A DNA stretch of 64,000 bases. Source: Tenacibaculum adriaticum (GTDB taxonomy: Bacteria > Bacteroidota > Bacteroidia > Flavobacteriales > Flavobacteriaceae). The stretch lies in the NCBI RefSeq assembly GCF_008124875.1, contig NZ_VNIA01000001.1:636721-700720 (forward strand), read 5' to 3'. Shown here piece by piece: positions 1 through 7,273 of this stretch. The notes under the pieces were generated by a model. It was given only the letters and a program-made list of their open reading frames with translations, was not told the DNA's origin and did not search any database. Position numbers and translations under genes: made by a program. Numbering within the stretch: the stretch's first letter is position 1; each line of letters starts with the position of its first letter.

Positions 1-1248
1 GCCACCACCATTTTCCCAAACAGTAATTTTATCAATTTTTATGTTTTTAATAGCTTCAGCTTGTGTTTTAACCAGTTCTGGTAATTTGTCAGCAATTAAA
101 AGCAGCACAGCATCTTTAGAATTATTACCAGCTGCTTTTACAATTTGATCTAATCCGGCAGCCTGTTTTGTTAAAACTTCATACAACCCTTGTGCTTCTG
201 CTTGTGCCTTAAATAAAATAGCATCAGCTTCCCCTTTCGCTTTTCTTCTAATTCTTTCCGCTTCCGCTTCTGCATCTATTTCTACTTTCTTCTTATCTAT
301 TTCCGCAGGTACAATAATATCTGCCATTTGAGATGAGCGTTCTCTTTCAGCTCTGGCAGTTTCAGCTTCCTTCTCTGCAGCGTATGATTCTTCTAATGCT
401 TTCGCTGTTTGTACTTTTTCAGAAGCGATGGCAACTCTTTCTGCTTCGGCTTCTCTTTGTCTTCTTAAGGAATCTGAATTTGCAACGGCAATTTTTGCTG
501 TGTTTTCACCTTCTATTGCTTTTGCATTAGCAGCAGCAACTTGTGTTTTTTCATCTTGTACAGCGTTTGCTTCACCAATAGAACCATCTCTAGTTTTTTC
601 AGCAACAGATTTACGAGCTGCGTTAATAGCATGTGCAGCTGCTTCTTTTCCTAATGCTTCTATATATCCTGATTCATCAACAATATCCGTAATATTTACG
701 TTGATTAATTTTAGACCTACTTTTTTTAATTCAGATTCAACACTTTGAGAAATATTTGTTAAAAACTTATCCCTATCAGAGTTAATCTCTTCAATATCCA
801 TGGAAGCAACTACCAAACGTAATTGACCAAATATAATTTCTTGAGCTAATTCTTGAATTTCATTTTGCCCCAAACCTAAAAGTCTTTCAGCAGCATTTTG
901 CATAATTCCAGGTTCGGTAGAAACACCAATGGTGAATCTAGAAGGAACATTTACACGAATATTTTGTTTAGAAAGTGCATTTATTAAATTCACTTCTATT
1001 GATATGGGTGTTAAATCTAGAAATTGATAATCTTGAATTACAGGGAAAATAAAAGCGGCTCCACCATGAATACATTTTGCAGATTCACCACCTCCGACTT
1101 TTCCATAGACTACTAAAATCCTATCAGAAGGACATCTTTTATATCGCTTTATAAGCGCTGTAATTAATATAAAAATAAATAGAATAGCAATACCAATAGC
1201 TGCTAACCCAGCAAAAGGTGAAGTTTGTAATACAATAAAGTTTAGCAT
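1..1248 (-). CDS. Flotillin family protein (SPFH domain), C-terminus cut by window edge
   Basis: Flotillin-type membrane scaffold protein. The ATG lies at 1246-1248 and 416 codons are visible before the gene runs off the left edge. The N-terminus carries a hydrophobic segment (about residues 12-35), followed by an SPFH/prohibitin domain (about 45-200) and then a long Ala/Glu/Arg-rich stretch with repeated AEAE and AEAER patterns, the coiled coil typical of flotillins. Flotillins organise membrane microdomains in bacteria. The upstream gene, 8 bp away, encodes an NfeD-like protein, the usual operon partner of bacterial flotillins, which supports the call. The visible part ends just after the coiled coil, so only the extreme C-terminus should be missing. 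Confidence 0.93.
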   Translation of the reverse strand, partial: MLNFIVLQTSPFAGLAAIGIAILFIFILITALIKRYKRCPSDRILVVYGKVGGGESAKCIHGGAAFIFPVIQDYQFLDLTPISIEVNLINALSKQNIRVNVPSRFTIGVSTEPGIMQNAAERLLGLGQNEIQELAQEIIFGQLRLVVASMDIEEINSDRDKFLTNISQSVESELKKVGLKLINVNITDIVDESGYIEALGKEAAAHAINAARKSVAEKTRDGSIGEANAVQDEKTQVAAANAKAIEGENTAKIAVANSDSLRRQREAEAERVAIASEKVQTAKALEESYAAEKEAETARAERERSSQMADIIVPAEIDKKKVEIDAEAEAERIRRKAKGEADAILFKAQAEAQGLYEVLTKQAAGLDQIVKAAGNNSKDAVLLLIADKLPELVKTQAEAIKNIKIDKITVWENGGG

Positions 1249-1256
1249 AGTAATTT

Positions 1257-1829
1257 TTATTTTTGAGGTTCGATTATTAATATTCCGTTGTTTGTTACTT
1301 CAATAACTTTAATAACATTTCCTTGTGTGAGATCTTCATTAAAATCTGTTAAAGCTTCTAATTCTCTTAAAGCGCCTTGTACTTTTACTTGTACTTTTCC
1401 TATTTTAGATCTGTTGGCACCTACTGTTAAATAGACTTCTCCAATAGCATTTAATGCATTTTTCATTTTTAGAGTGCCACTAGAGGTTAATTTGCTGATA
1501 TAATAAAACATTGCCGCCATAATTGTCATCATTATTAAGCCACAAGTAATTGAAATAAGGATAGTGATTAATTTCGAATTACCTGCATTAATACTTGCAA
1601 TTCCAGTCCAACCAAATATGGTAAAAAAGGCCACTAAATTTTTTAAGGTAAAGAATTGGAAACTCGCGCCAGTATCAGCATCTATTTCTGCATCGACATT
1701 GCCAATATCATCACCATCAACACCTATAAAAGCACCGATTAACACAAATAAAAAGATTAGTGTAAATACAGCTGTAATAATCCAGTATGTTTTTTCAAAA
1801 GAATTTAATTGATAAAAAGAGTCTAACAT
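1257..1829 (-). CDS. NfeD-like membrane protein with C-terminal OB-fold
   Basis: 190-residue membrane protein with about three transmembrane segments (residues about 17-38, 62-83 and 87-112) separated by an acidic loop rich in Asp, and a C-terminal beta-rich domain (about 122-190) with the look of the NfeD OB-fold (GEVYLTVGANRSKIGKVQVK). NfeD proteins pair genetically and physically with SPFH/flotillin proteins. It is the first gene of a two-gene operon with the flotillin; stop and next ATG are 8 bp apart. The family assignment rests on topology plus neighbour; the exact NfeD subclass is not certain. Confidence 0.85.
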   Translation of the reverse strand: MLDSFYQLNSFEKTYWIITAVFTLIFLFVLIGAFIGVDGDDIGNVDAEIDADTGASFQFFTLKNLVAFFTIFGWTGIASINAGNSKLITILISITCGLIMMTIMAAMFYYISKLTSSGTLKMKNALNAIGEVYLTVGANRSKIGKVQVKVQGALRELEALTDFNEDLTQGNVIKVIEVTNNGILIIEPQK

Positions 1830-1883
1830 AGAGCAATTAATTTAAACGATTCTAAAGTATATAATTGAAAATAAATGAACAAT

Positions 1884-3038
1884 TTATTTTGAAACTAAAA
1901 TTGAGACTGCATTACCTCCAAAACCAACAGCATTCACTAATATTTTTCTTAGTTTTTTAGGTTGTTCTTGGGTAGCGGCAAAAGGAACTTGAATAGCTTG
2001 TTGATGTTGTAACATTAATAAGGCTAATTCAAAACTTAATAAACCAGATGCGCCAAAGGTGTGTCCTAACTTCCATTTATTGGTAGTTAGAAATGGTGTT
2101 TTGTTACAAAAAACTTTTTTTATTGCATTTACTTCAGATAAATCCCCTTTTATTGTGCCAGGAGCGTGCATTACAATGGCATCAATTTCTTCTAAATTGA
2201 CGTTTTGAGTCGCCATTTTCATCGATTTTTGAAAACATTCAGCATCTGTAGTAACCGATGTATTGTGTTTTAAAATTTCGGTAGCATAACCAATACCTTC
2301 TATTTTGGCAATGGCATTTTTAGTAATTCCTTTTTCTAAACAAACAGCAGCAGCACCTTCACCTAACACCATAGTGTTTTTTGTTTTATTTAAATCGAAT
2401 GCTTTACAAGGATAGCCTTCTGTTTCTTTAGAATATACTTTTAGAGCTTGCATTTGTGCAATCGTAAAATCTGTTAACGGAGCTTCACTACCCCCTACTA
2501 AAAACTTATCACTCATTCCTGAGTTTATCCAGGCAATTCCATTTAATAAGGAATGTAATGCTGTGGAACACGTAATCGAGTGAGAAATTTCTGGCCCCTC
2601 GGTTTGTAAATCGTGAGCAACCCAAGAAGATATATTTCCTAAAGTGGTGGTTGGAGAACTTAAGGTTGACGAAACTCCCTTGTTTAAAAATTCTTCATGA
2701 TATTTCTCAAATAAATGAGTAGCTCCACGAGAAGAACCAAAGTTAATACCGAAGTTATCATTTGATTTCCATCCTGCTTTTTTTACAGCATTTCTTGCAG
2801 AGAAAATAGCAAATAAAACTGTTTTATCGAGATTTTTATACTTGTTGTCGGAATTTTTAATTTCCTCAATTAACGCATTGTTTTCTTCAGAAAGATGTGC
2901 TACAAAAGTTGTTTCTTCGTTAATAGTTTTAGTAGAAATTCGATGTTTATCATCTAAATATGCGCTCCAAATACTATTTTCATTACTTCCTAAGGAAGAG
3001 ATTGAATCAAAAGAAATTATAGAAATTGGTGTTGTCAA
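1884..3038 (-). CDS. Beta-ketoacyl-[acyl-carrier-protein] synthase family protein
   Basis: Thiolase-fold condensing enzyme of the FabF/KAS type. Numbering from the TTG at 3056, the triad is Cys-163 (SITCSTALHS), His-297 (MHAPGT) and His-332 (LGHTFGASG), with the supporting Lys-327, so it should be active. No ATG exists near the 5' end. The frame opens at a TTG (3054-3056), but a TAnnTTTG -7 element sits on that same spot (3054-3061), so I prefer the TTG at 3036-3038, giving 384 residues starting TTPISIIS. An 11-base A/T homopolymer separates the two. It lies beside the biotin genes but is not in the same transcript: a divergent and convergent Coa1-like gene intervenes. A role in making the pimeloyl chain is possible inference; general fatty-acid or secondary lipid synthesis is the alternative. 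Confidence 0.88.
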   Translation of the reverse strand: MTTPISIISFDSISSLGSNENSIWSAYLDDKHRISTKTINEETTFVAHLSEENNALIEEIKNSDNKYKNLDKTVLFAIFSARNAVKKAGWKSNDNFGINFGSSRGATHLFEKYHEEFLNKGVSSTLSSPTTTLGNISSWVAHDLQTEGPEISHSITCSTALHSLLNGIAWINSGMSDKFLVGGSEAPLTDFTIAQMQALKVYSKETEGYPCKAFDLNKTKNTMVLGEGAAAVCLEKGITKNAIAKIEGIGYATEILKHNTSVTTDAECFQKSMKMATQNVNLEEIDAIVMHAPGTIKGDLSEVNAIKKVFCNKTPFLTTNKWKLGHTFGASGLLSFELALLMLQHQQAIQVPFAATQEQPKKLRKILVNAVGFGGNAVSILVSK

Positions 3039-3053
3039 ATTTTTTTTTTTGTA

Positions 3054-3061
3054 CAAAAATA
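3054..3061 (-). promoter_or_regulatory. -7 promoter element for the ketoacyl synthase gene
   Basis: On the minus strand this reads TATTTTTG, a perfect match to the Bacteroidota -7 consensus TAnnTTTG. Transcription would begin near 3047, which excludes the TTG at 3056 as the start codon. Confidence 0.55.
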
Positions 3062-3080
3062 AGGTTTCAAACTATTTTAT

Positions 3081-3521
3081 ATGGAGGAATATCAAGAAAG
3101 AAGTTGGTTTAGTAAAAATTGGCCTTGGGCTTTGCCTTTAGGTTGTTGTTCTGGGTGCTTGTTATTATTTATTTTATTTATTGGAGGTATTGGAACTGCT
3201 GTTTTCGGCGTATTTTCCGAGCTGAAAGAAGCTACACCGATTGAGGAGATTCTTATTACGGTTAATAAAAATCCAAAAGCGACGGCAATTTTAGGAACCA
3301 ATATTGTAAGTGATGGTTTTCCGTCGGGTAATATTTCTTTAAATAATAATGATAGAGAAGTTGCATTTACAATCCCAGTAAAAGGAAGTAAAGTAGAAGG
3401 TGTTTTAACCGTTAATGGTATTCGTGTAGATAAGAAATGGTTTTATGAAGACTTGTATGTAACAATTAAAGAAACACAAGAACAAATTAACTTATTAGAA
3501 AAAGCATTAGAGGATTTCTAA
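3081..3521 (+). CDS. Coa1/Tim21-like domain membrane protein
   Basis: 146-residue protein with one membrane anchor (about residues 18-45, containing GCCSGC) and a small beta-rich extracytoplasmic domain (about 60-146) resembling the cytochrome-oxidase assembly factor 1 (Coa1) domain that is widespread in flavobacteria. The family fit is by overall pattern: short anchor, IxxVNKNPxATxxLG, then repeated strands ending in VTIKET. The bacterial function is unknown. The start lies only 25-43 bp from the start of the divergent ketoacyl synthase. The 3' end overlaps the convergent bioA by 15 bp inside a perfect inverted repeat, so the last codons (EKALEDF) are part of a terminator. Confidence 0.85.
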   Translation: MEEYQERSWFSKNWPWALPLGCCSGCLLLFILFIGGIGTAVFGVFSELKEATPIEEILITVNKNPKATAILGTNIVSDGFPSGNISLNNNDREVAFTIPVKGSKVEGVLTVNGIRVDKKWFYEDLYVTIKETQEQINLLEKALEDF

Positions 3522-3532
3522 TGCTTTTTCTA
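3496..3532. terminator. Bidirectional terminator hairpin inside both overlapping gene ends
   Basis: Perfect 15-bp inverted repeat, TAGAAAAAGCATTAG, 7-base loop, then its reverse complement. It covers the last codons and stops of the Coa1-like gene (plus, stop 3519-3521) and bioA (minus, stop 3507-3509). Read from either strand it encodes EKALE. Confidence 0.8.
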
Positions 3533-4772
3533 TAGTTTTATATATTTTTTCTAATTGTTCATTGGTAATTACAAAAGGAGCTAAAATGTAAATAGTGTTA
3601 CCTAACGGACGTAAACAAACGCCGTTTTCCATGAAGAAATTGAAGAGTTTGTAGCGTAAATCACCGTAACGTTCCATTTCAACATTTAAATCCAATGCAT
3701 AAATAATTCCTTTTTGTCTGGTTGATTTTACTTTTGGATGCTTTTTTATTTTAGAGTCAAATTCTTGATGCGATTTAATAATTCTTTGGATATTACCCTG
3801 AATTTCTTCAGATTGTAACAATTCTATTCCAGCTAAAGCAGCAGAACATGCTACTGGATTTGCAGAATAAGTATGTCCGTGAAAAAAACCTTTACCAATA
3901 TCATCACTTAAAAAAGCGTTGTATACTTTTTGAGAACAACTTGTAATTGCCATAGGAACCAAGCCTGCGGTTAATGATTTTGACAAACAGATGATATCTG
4001 GTTTGTGCTCCAAATATTCAGAAGCAAAATTCTTACCTGTTTTTCCAAAGCCAGTCATTACTTCATCTGCTATGGCTAGAACATTGTTTTCTTGTGCAAT
4101 TTTAATAAGCTCGTTTAATAAGTTACCATCAAACATTTTCATGGCAGCAGCACCTTGTACTAAAGGTTCATAGACAAAAGCGGCAACGTTATGTTCTGTA
4201 ATTAATTTTATAAATTCCTCTTTTACGTGTTCGAAATTCTCCTGTGTTGGCACAGGGATACGGGCTACATCAATAAAAAAATCTTCGAAAGGTCCGTTGT
4301 AAACCGACAAACCAGAGACTGACATGGCACCAAAAGTATCACCATGAAATCCGTCTTCAAGAGCAATAATTTTCCCTTTTTTTTCTCCTTGATTAAAATG
4401 ATATTGCAAGGCCATTTTTATAGCAACATCTACGGATGTTGAGCCATTATCAGAAAAGAAGACTTTTTCCTGATTTTCAGGAAGTATTTTTATGAGTTCT
4501 TCAGATAGTTTTATAGCGGGTTCATGAGTAAACCCAGCAAAAACAACATGATCTAATTGTTGCATTTGCTTATAAACGCTACTGGTAATGTATTCATTAC
4601 AATGTCCATACATACAGGTGTACCAAGAGGCAATGCCGTCTATATATTCATTGTTTTTGTCATCGTATAGAATTGCTCCTTTAGCTTTGGTAATTGCTAA
4701 ATGATTTGGATATAACTGATGCTGAGTTAGCGGATGCCAAAGGTGTTTTTTATCGCGTTCGGTTAAGTTCAT
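3507..4772 (-). CDS. bioA: Adenosylmethionine-8-amino-7-oxononanoate aminotransferase
   Basis: PLP-dependent class III aminotransferase that converts KAPA to DAPA with S-adenosylmethionine as amino donor in biotin synthesis. Length 421 is normal. Visible signatures: the N-terminal WHPLTQH motif of BioA, the phosphate-binding GST at 110-112, Asp-236 (ADEVMTG) for the pyridine nitrogen and the Schiff-base Lys-265 (LSKSLTAG). The start overlaps the stop of bioD by 4 bp, so the two are translationally coupled. The 3' end overlaps the convergent Coa1-like gene in a hairpin. bioB, and any bioC or bioH, are not in this window. Confidence 0.97.
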   Translation of the reverse strand: MNLTERDKKHLWHPLTQHQLYPNHLAITKAKGAILYDDKNNEYIDGIASWYTCMYGHCNEYITSSVYKQMQQLDHVVFAGFTHEPAIKLSEELIKILPENQEKVFFSDNGSTSVDVAIKMALQYHFNQGEKKGKIIALEDGFHGDTFGAMSVSGLSVYNGPFEDFFIDVARIPVPTQENFEHVKEEFIKLITEHNVAAFVYEPLVQGAAAMKMFDGNLLNELIKIAQENNVLAIADEVMTGFGKTGKNFASEYLEHKPDIICLSKSLTAGLVPMAITSCSQKVYNAFLSDDIGKGFFHGHTYSANPVACSAALAGIELLQSEEIQGNIQRIIKSHQEFDSKIKKHPKVKSTRQKGIIYALDLNVEMERYGDLRYKLFNFFMENGVCLRPLGNTIYILAPFVITNEQLEKIYKTIEKALEIL

Positions 4773-5383
4773 AATTTATCTTTAAACAATTCTGCGTATT
4801 CTTTAATTACGTTTTTATCAAAGTAAGGCTCTTCTTCTATGCGACCAATAACAGGAATATTAGTCATTTTCTGAATGATTTCCTCCGTGGTTTTATGTTC
4901 ATCACCTGAAAAAATTAATGAAACATCAAATCCTTTTTCTTTTAACAGGTTTATTGTTAGTAATGTGTGATTGATGCTTCCCAAATAATGACGAGAAACC
5001 ACAATTACTTTATAATCGGGTTTTATAATGTCTAAAATAGTATTTGTGTCGTTTAACGGAACTAACAATCCGCCAGCACCTTCAATAACTAGGTGGTTTT
5101 TGGTTTTCGGTTCTTTTATTTTTTTAATATCTATTTTAATTCCATCAATTTCAGCAGCAGCGTGCGGACTCATTGGGGTGTTGAGCGCATAGCTATTTGG
5201 ATGAATAATCGTTGTTGAATTTGAGATTAATTTTCCAACTTTATGAGCATCGGAATAATCAAGTTCTCCTGCTTGAATAGGTTTCCAATAGTCGGCTTCT
5301 AAAGCTTCTGTTACAATTGCAGAAGCAATGGTTTTGCCAACTTCCGTAGAAATTCCTGTGATAAAATATTTTTGTTGTTTCAT
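4769..5383 (-). CDS. bioD: Dethiobiotin synthetase
   Basis: ATP-dependent carboxylase that closes the ureido ring of DAPA to give dethiobiotin. The P-loop GISTEVGKT sits at residues 10-18, as in all BioD proteins, and the EGAGGLLVPL motif follows in the middle of the protein. Length 204 residues, slightly shorter than the E. coli enzyme. It overlaps bioA by 4 bp downstream; upstream the whole gap to bioF is occupied by a REP-like palindromic repeat. Confidence 0.96.
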   Translation of the reverse strand: MKQQKYFITGISTEVGKTIASAIVTEALEADYWKPIQAGELDYSDAHKVGKLISNSTTIIHPNSYALNTPMSPHAAAEIDGIKIDIKKIKEPKTKNHLVIEGAGGLLVPLNDTNTILDIIKPDYKVIVVSRHYLGSINHTLLTINLLKEKGFDVSLIFSGDEHKTTEEIIQKMTNIPVIGRIEEEPYFDKNVIKEYAELFKDKL

Positions 5384-5457
5384 GTCATTACGAGGAACAT
5401 TGCGAAGAAGTAATCTTTAATAATTAAAGTAGATTGCTTCACTTCGTTCGCAATGAC
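5384..5457. repeat. REP-like palindromic repeat filling the bioF-bioD gap
   Basis: Two inverted arms, GTCATTACGAGGAACATTGC... and ...TTCGTTCGCAATGAC, are imperfect reverse complements; both end in the tract AATCT/AGATT around a short AT-rich centre. The form resembles the GTCATTGCGA-type intergenic repeats found in many flavobacterial genomes (from general knowledge). The copy begins directly after the bioD start codon and stops 2 bp before the bioF stop, so it fills the gap completely. Confidence 0.7.
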
Positions 5458-5459
5458 GT

Positions 5460-6608
5460 TTAATTTACAAAAGTAGCAAGGTTCTCTAAAAGATTGGTGA
5501 TTTCTTTGGTAGAATTATAACTGTGTAAACAAAAACGCAATCGTTCTTTTCCTTCTGAAACCGTTGGAGAAAGAATTGGTTTTATGTCAAATCCTTTTTG
5601 TTGCAGTTTTTCAGCGATATTTTGTGTTCTTGTATTGCCAGAAATAACACAACAATGTATGGCTGAATTACTTTCAATAAATCGCTCGCTGAGGGATAAT
5701 CGCTTAATTTCTGTTTTAAAATGATGAATGTTTTGATGTAGTTTATTAATGATAGAATTATTCAACTCTTCATACGCGATCTTAATAGTTGCTAAAGAAT
5801 GAGGAGATAAACCTGTTGTATAAATAAAACTACGGGCAAAATTTACTAAGTATTGAGTCAGTTTTTCACTTCCTAATATTACTGCTCCGTGGCAACCCAA
5901 GCCTTTTCCGAAGGTAACAATACGAGCAAAAATATCTTTTTCTAAATTTAAATGTTGAGATAACCCACAACCATTAAGGCCAAAAACACCTAAAGCATGT
6001 GCTTCATCAATAATTAAGAGAGCATTGTGTTTTTTACAGATGTTATTTATCTTAATCAAATCAGGAGTATCCCCATCCATAGAAAAAATACTTTCTGTTA
6101 CAATATATACATTTAACTGAGTTTCTGTAATAGAATTGGAATGACGGATTAGTAATTTCTCTAATTCTTCAATATTATTGTGTTTGAATTTAAATGATTT
6201 TGCATTTGATAGTTGAATTCCGTCTCTAATAGAAGCATGAATATATTCGTCGAATAAAATAATATCTCCACGTTGAAGTATTGAAGAGAAAAATCCGAGA
6301 CTAGCATCGTAGCCAGAATTAAATATTAAAGCGCTCTCCGAATTGTGGAAGTTACTTAGGTGCTTCTCAAGTTCAGTGTGTAAAAAATGATTTCCAGAAA
6401 GCAAACGAGAACCTGTTGCTCCGTTGATTTTGATGTTTTTATCAATTAAAAATTGATGTGTTTTTTCAAAAATAACTTCAGATTTAGCAAAGCCTAAATA
6501 ATCATTAGATGAGAAATCTATCAAATTTATAGTGTTTTTAAGACTTCTCAACGTGTTGTTCTCTTCACGTTGTTGGACTTTGTTTTGAAGTTTTTTTGGA
6601 AAATGCAT
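5460..6608 (-). CDS. bioF: 8-amino-7-oxononanoate synthase
   Basis: PLP-dependent alpha-oxoamine synthase joining a pimeloyl thioester and alanine to make KAPA, the first ring-forming precursor of biotin. Signatures: SSNDYLG near residue 33, GSRLLSGNH at 66-74, DEAHA at 201-205 and the Schiff-base Lys-235 in TFGKGLG. Length 382 is typical. It is the first gene of bioF-bioD-bioA. A terminator of the preceding ArsC-like gene ends just upstream of its ATG. The enzyme is clearly of the BioF type, but related 2-amino-3-ketobutyrate ligases cannot be told apart by fold alone; the operon settles it. Confidence 0.94.
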   Translation of the reverse strand: MHFPKKLQNKVQQREENNTLRSLKNTINLIDFSSNDYLGFAKSEVIFEKTHQFLIDKNIKINGATGSRLLSGNHFLHTELEKHLSNFHNSESALIFNSGYDASLGFFSSILQRGDIILFDEYIHASIRDGIQLSNAKSFKFKHNNIEELEKLLIRHSNSITETQLNVYIVTESIFSMDGDTPDLIKINNICKKHNALLIIDEAHALGVFGLNGCGLSQHLNLEKDIFARIVTFGKGLGCHGAVILGSEKLTQYLVNFARSFIYTTGLSPHSLATIKIAYEELNNSIINKLHQNIHHFKTEIKRLSLSERFIESNSAIHCCVISGNTRTQNIAEKLQQKGFDIKPILSPTVSEGKERLRFCLHSYNSTKEITNLLENLATFVN

Positions 6609-6617
6609 GGTGTAAAA

Positions 6618-6652
6618 ATAAAAAAAAGACTTACATAGAAGTAAGTCTTTTT
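6618..6652 (-). terminator. Rho-independent terminator after the ArsC-like gene
   Basis: Stem AAAAGACTTAC / GTAAGTCTTTT with a 6-base loop; on the minus strand it is followed by a run of T. It lies between the ArsC-like stop and the bioF start. Confidence 0.75.
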
Positions 6653-6666
6653 CGTTCGCCCCCGAG

Positions 6667-6688
6667 CAAGCTCTTTTTTCAGAGCTTG
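6667..6688. other. Second hairpin downstream of the ArsC-like gene
   Basis: Perfect 7-bp stem CAAGCTC / GAGCTTG with an 8-base loop, close to a GC-rich patch (CGTTCGCCCCCGAG) that stands out from the AT-rich surroundings. It could be an accessory terminator hairpin or a repeat remnant. Confidence 0.4.
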
Positions 6689-6713
6689 TTTATTTATACT
6701 ATTTAAGTAAGCT

Positions 6714-7079
6714 CTATATTTTAATAATGTCTGTAGGTGTTTCAATCAAGATGGTTATATTACCTCTTAAAGCAATGGGTTGTTTCATGATTTCTGGATT
6801 GTGTTGTATCATTTTTATCCAGTCATCAGAAGAAAAATCATGATGTTCAAAACGAGAGGTATAAGAAGGGTGTTCTTGGTTTACCAAATCTCTAATTTCA
6901 ATATTGAGTTTGTCTGCAAGTTCTGCTATCTGTGTTCCCGTAAGACGCGTTTTTAAAATGTCAATTTCTTGAATTGGTAACCCTTCTGCTTTGGCATAGG
7001 CTAAAGTCTGTTTAGCTCTTGTGGATTTAGAACTATAAAATAAAGTAATTTGCCTGTTAGATGTCGCAATTTCTCCCAT
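6714..7079 (-). CDS. ArsC/Spx-like thioredoxin-fold protein without cysteines
   Basis: 121-residue protein with the order and spacing of the ArsC/Spx family: an N-terminal beta strand followed by YSSKSTRAKQTLAYA (where arsenate reductases have HNPxCSKSR), the DILKTRLTG stretch and the late PIALRGN segment that corresponds to the RPI motif. The protein contains no cysteine, so the catalytic thiol is replaced by serine and arsenate reduction is not possible by the known mechanism. It may be a binding or regulatory relative. A good TAnnTTTG promoter lies 24 bp upstream and a terminator follows, so it is a single-gene unit. Confidence 0.85.
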   Translation of the reverse strand: MGEIATSNRQITLFYSSKSTRAKQTLAYAKAEGLPIQEIDILKTRLTGTQIAELADKLNIEIRDLVNQEHPSYTSRFEHHDFSSDDWIKMIQHNPEIMKQPIALRGNITILIETPTDIIKI

Positions 7080-7102
7080 AATGAATAGCTTTATTCTTCA
7101 GT

Positions 7103-7110
7103 CAAAAATA
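7103..7110 (-). promoter_or_regulatory. -7 promoter element for the ArsC-like gene
   Basis: TATTTTTG on the minus strand, matching TAnnTTTG, 24 bp upstream of the ATG. Confidence 0.55.
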
Positions 7111-7273
7111 GTTATGAGAGCAAATAGATAAAATGATATTTATCAGTATAAAACATTAATAATTTTATGGTTTAAATAAAAAATCTATTTTTATAAATAT
7201 TTATTGAATTAGTTCTAAAGTTGTTTTAAAAAGAAGAAGTTATTTTTAAAGAATTTAATTAAAAAACATTAAA

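Noticed and set aside
428..748. 106-codon plus-strand frame across the flotillin gene
   Set aside because: It is antisense to the coiled-coil part of the flotillin; its Ala/Ser-rich composition mirrors the AEAER repeats of the real gene.
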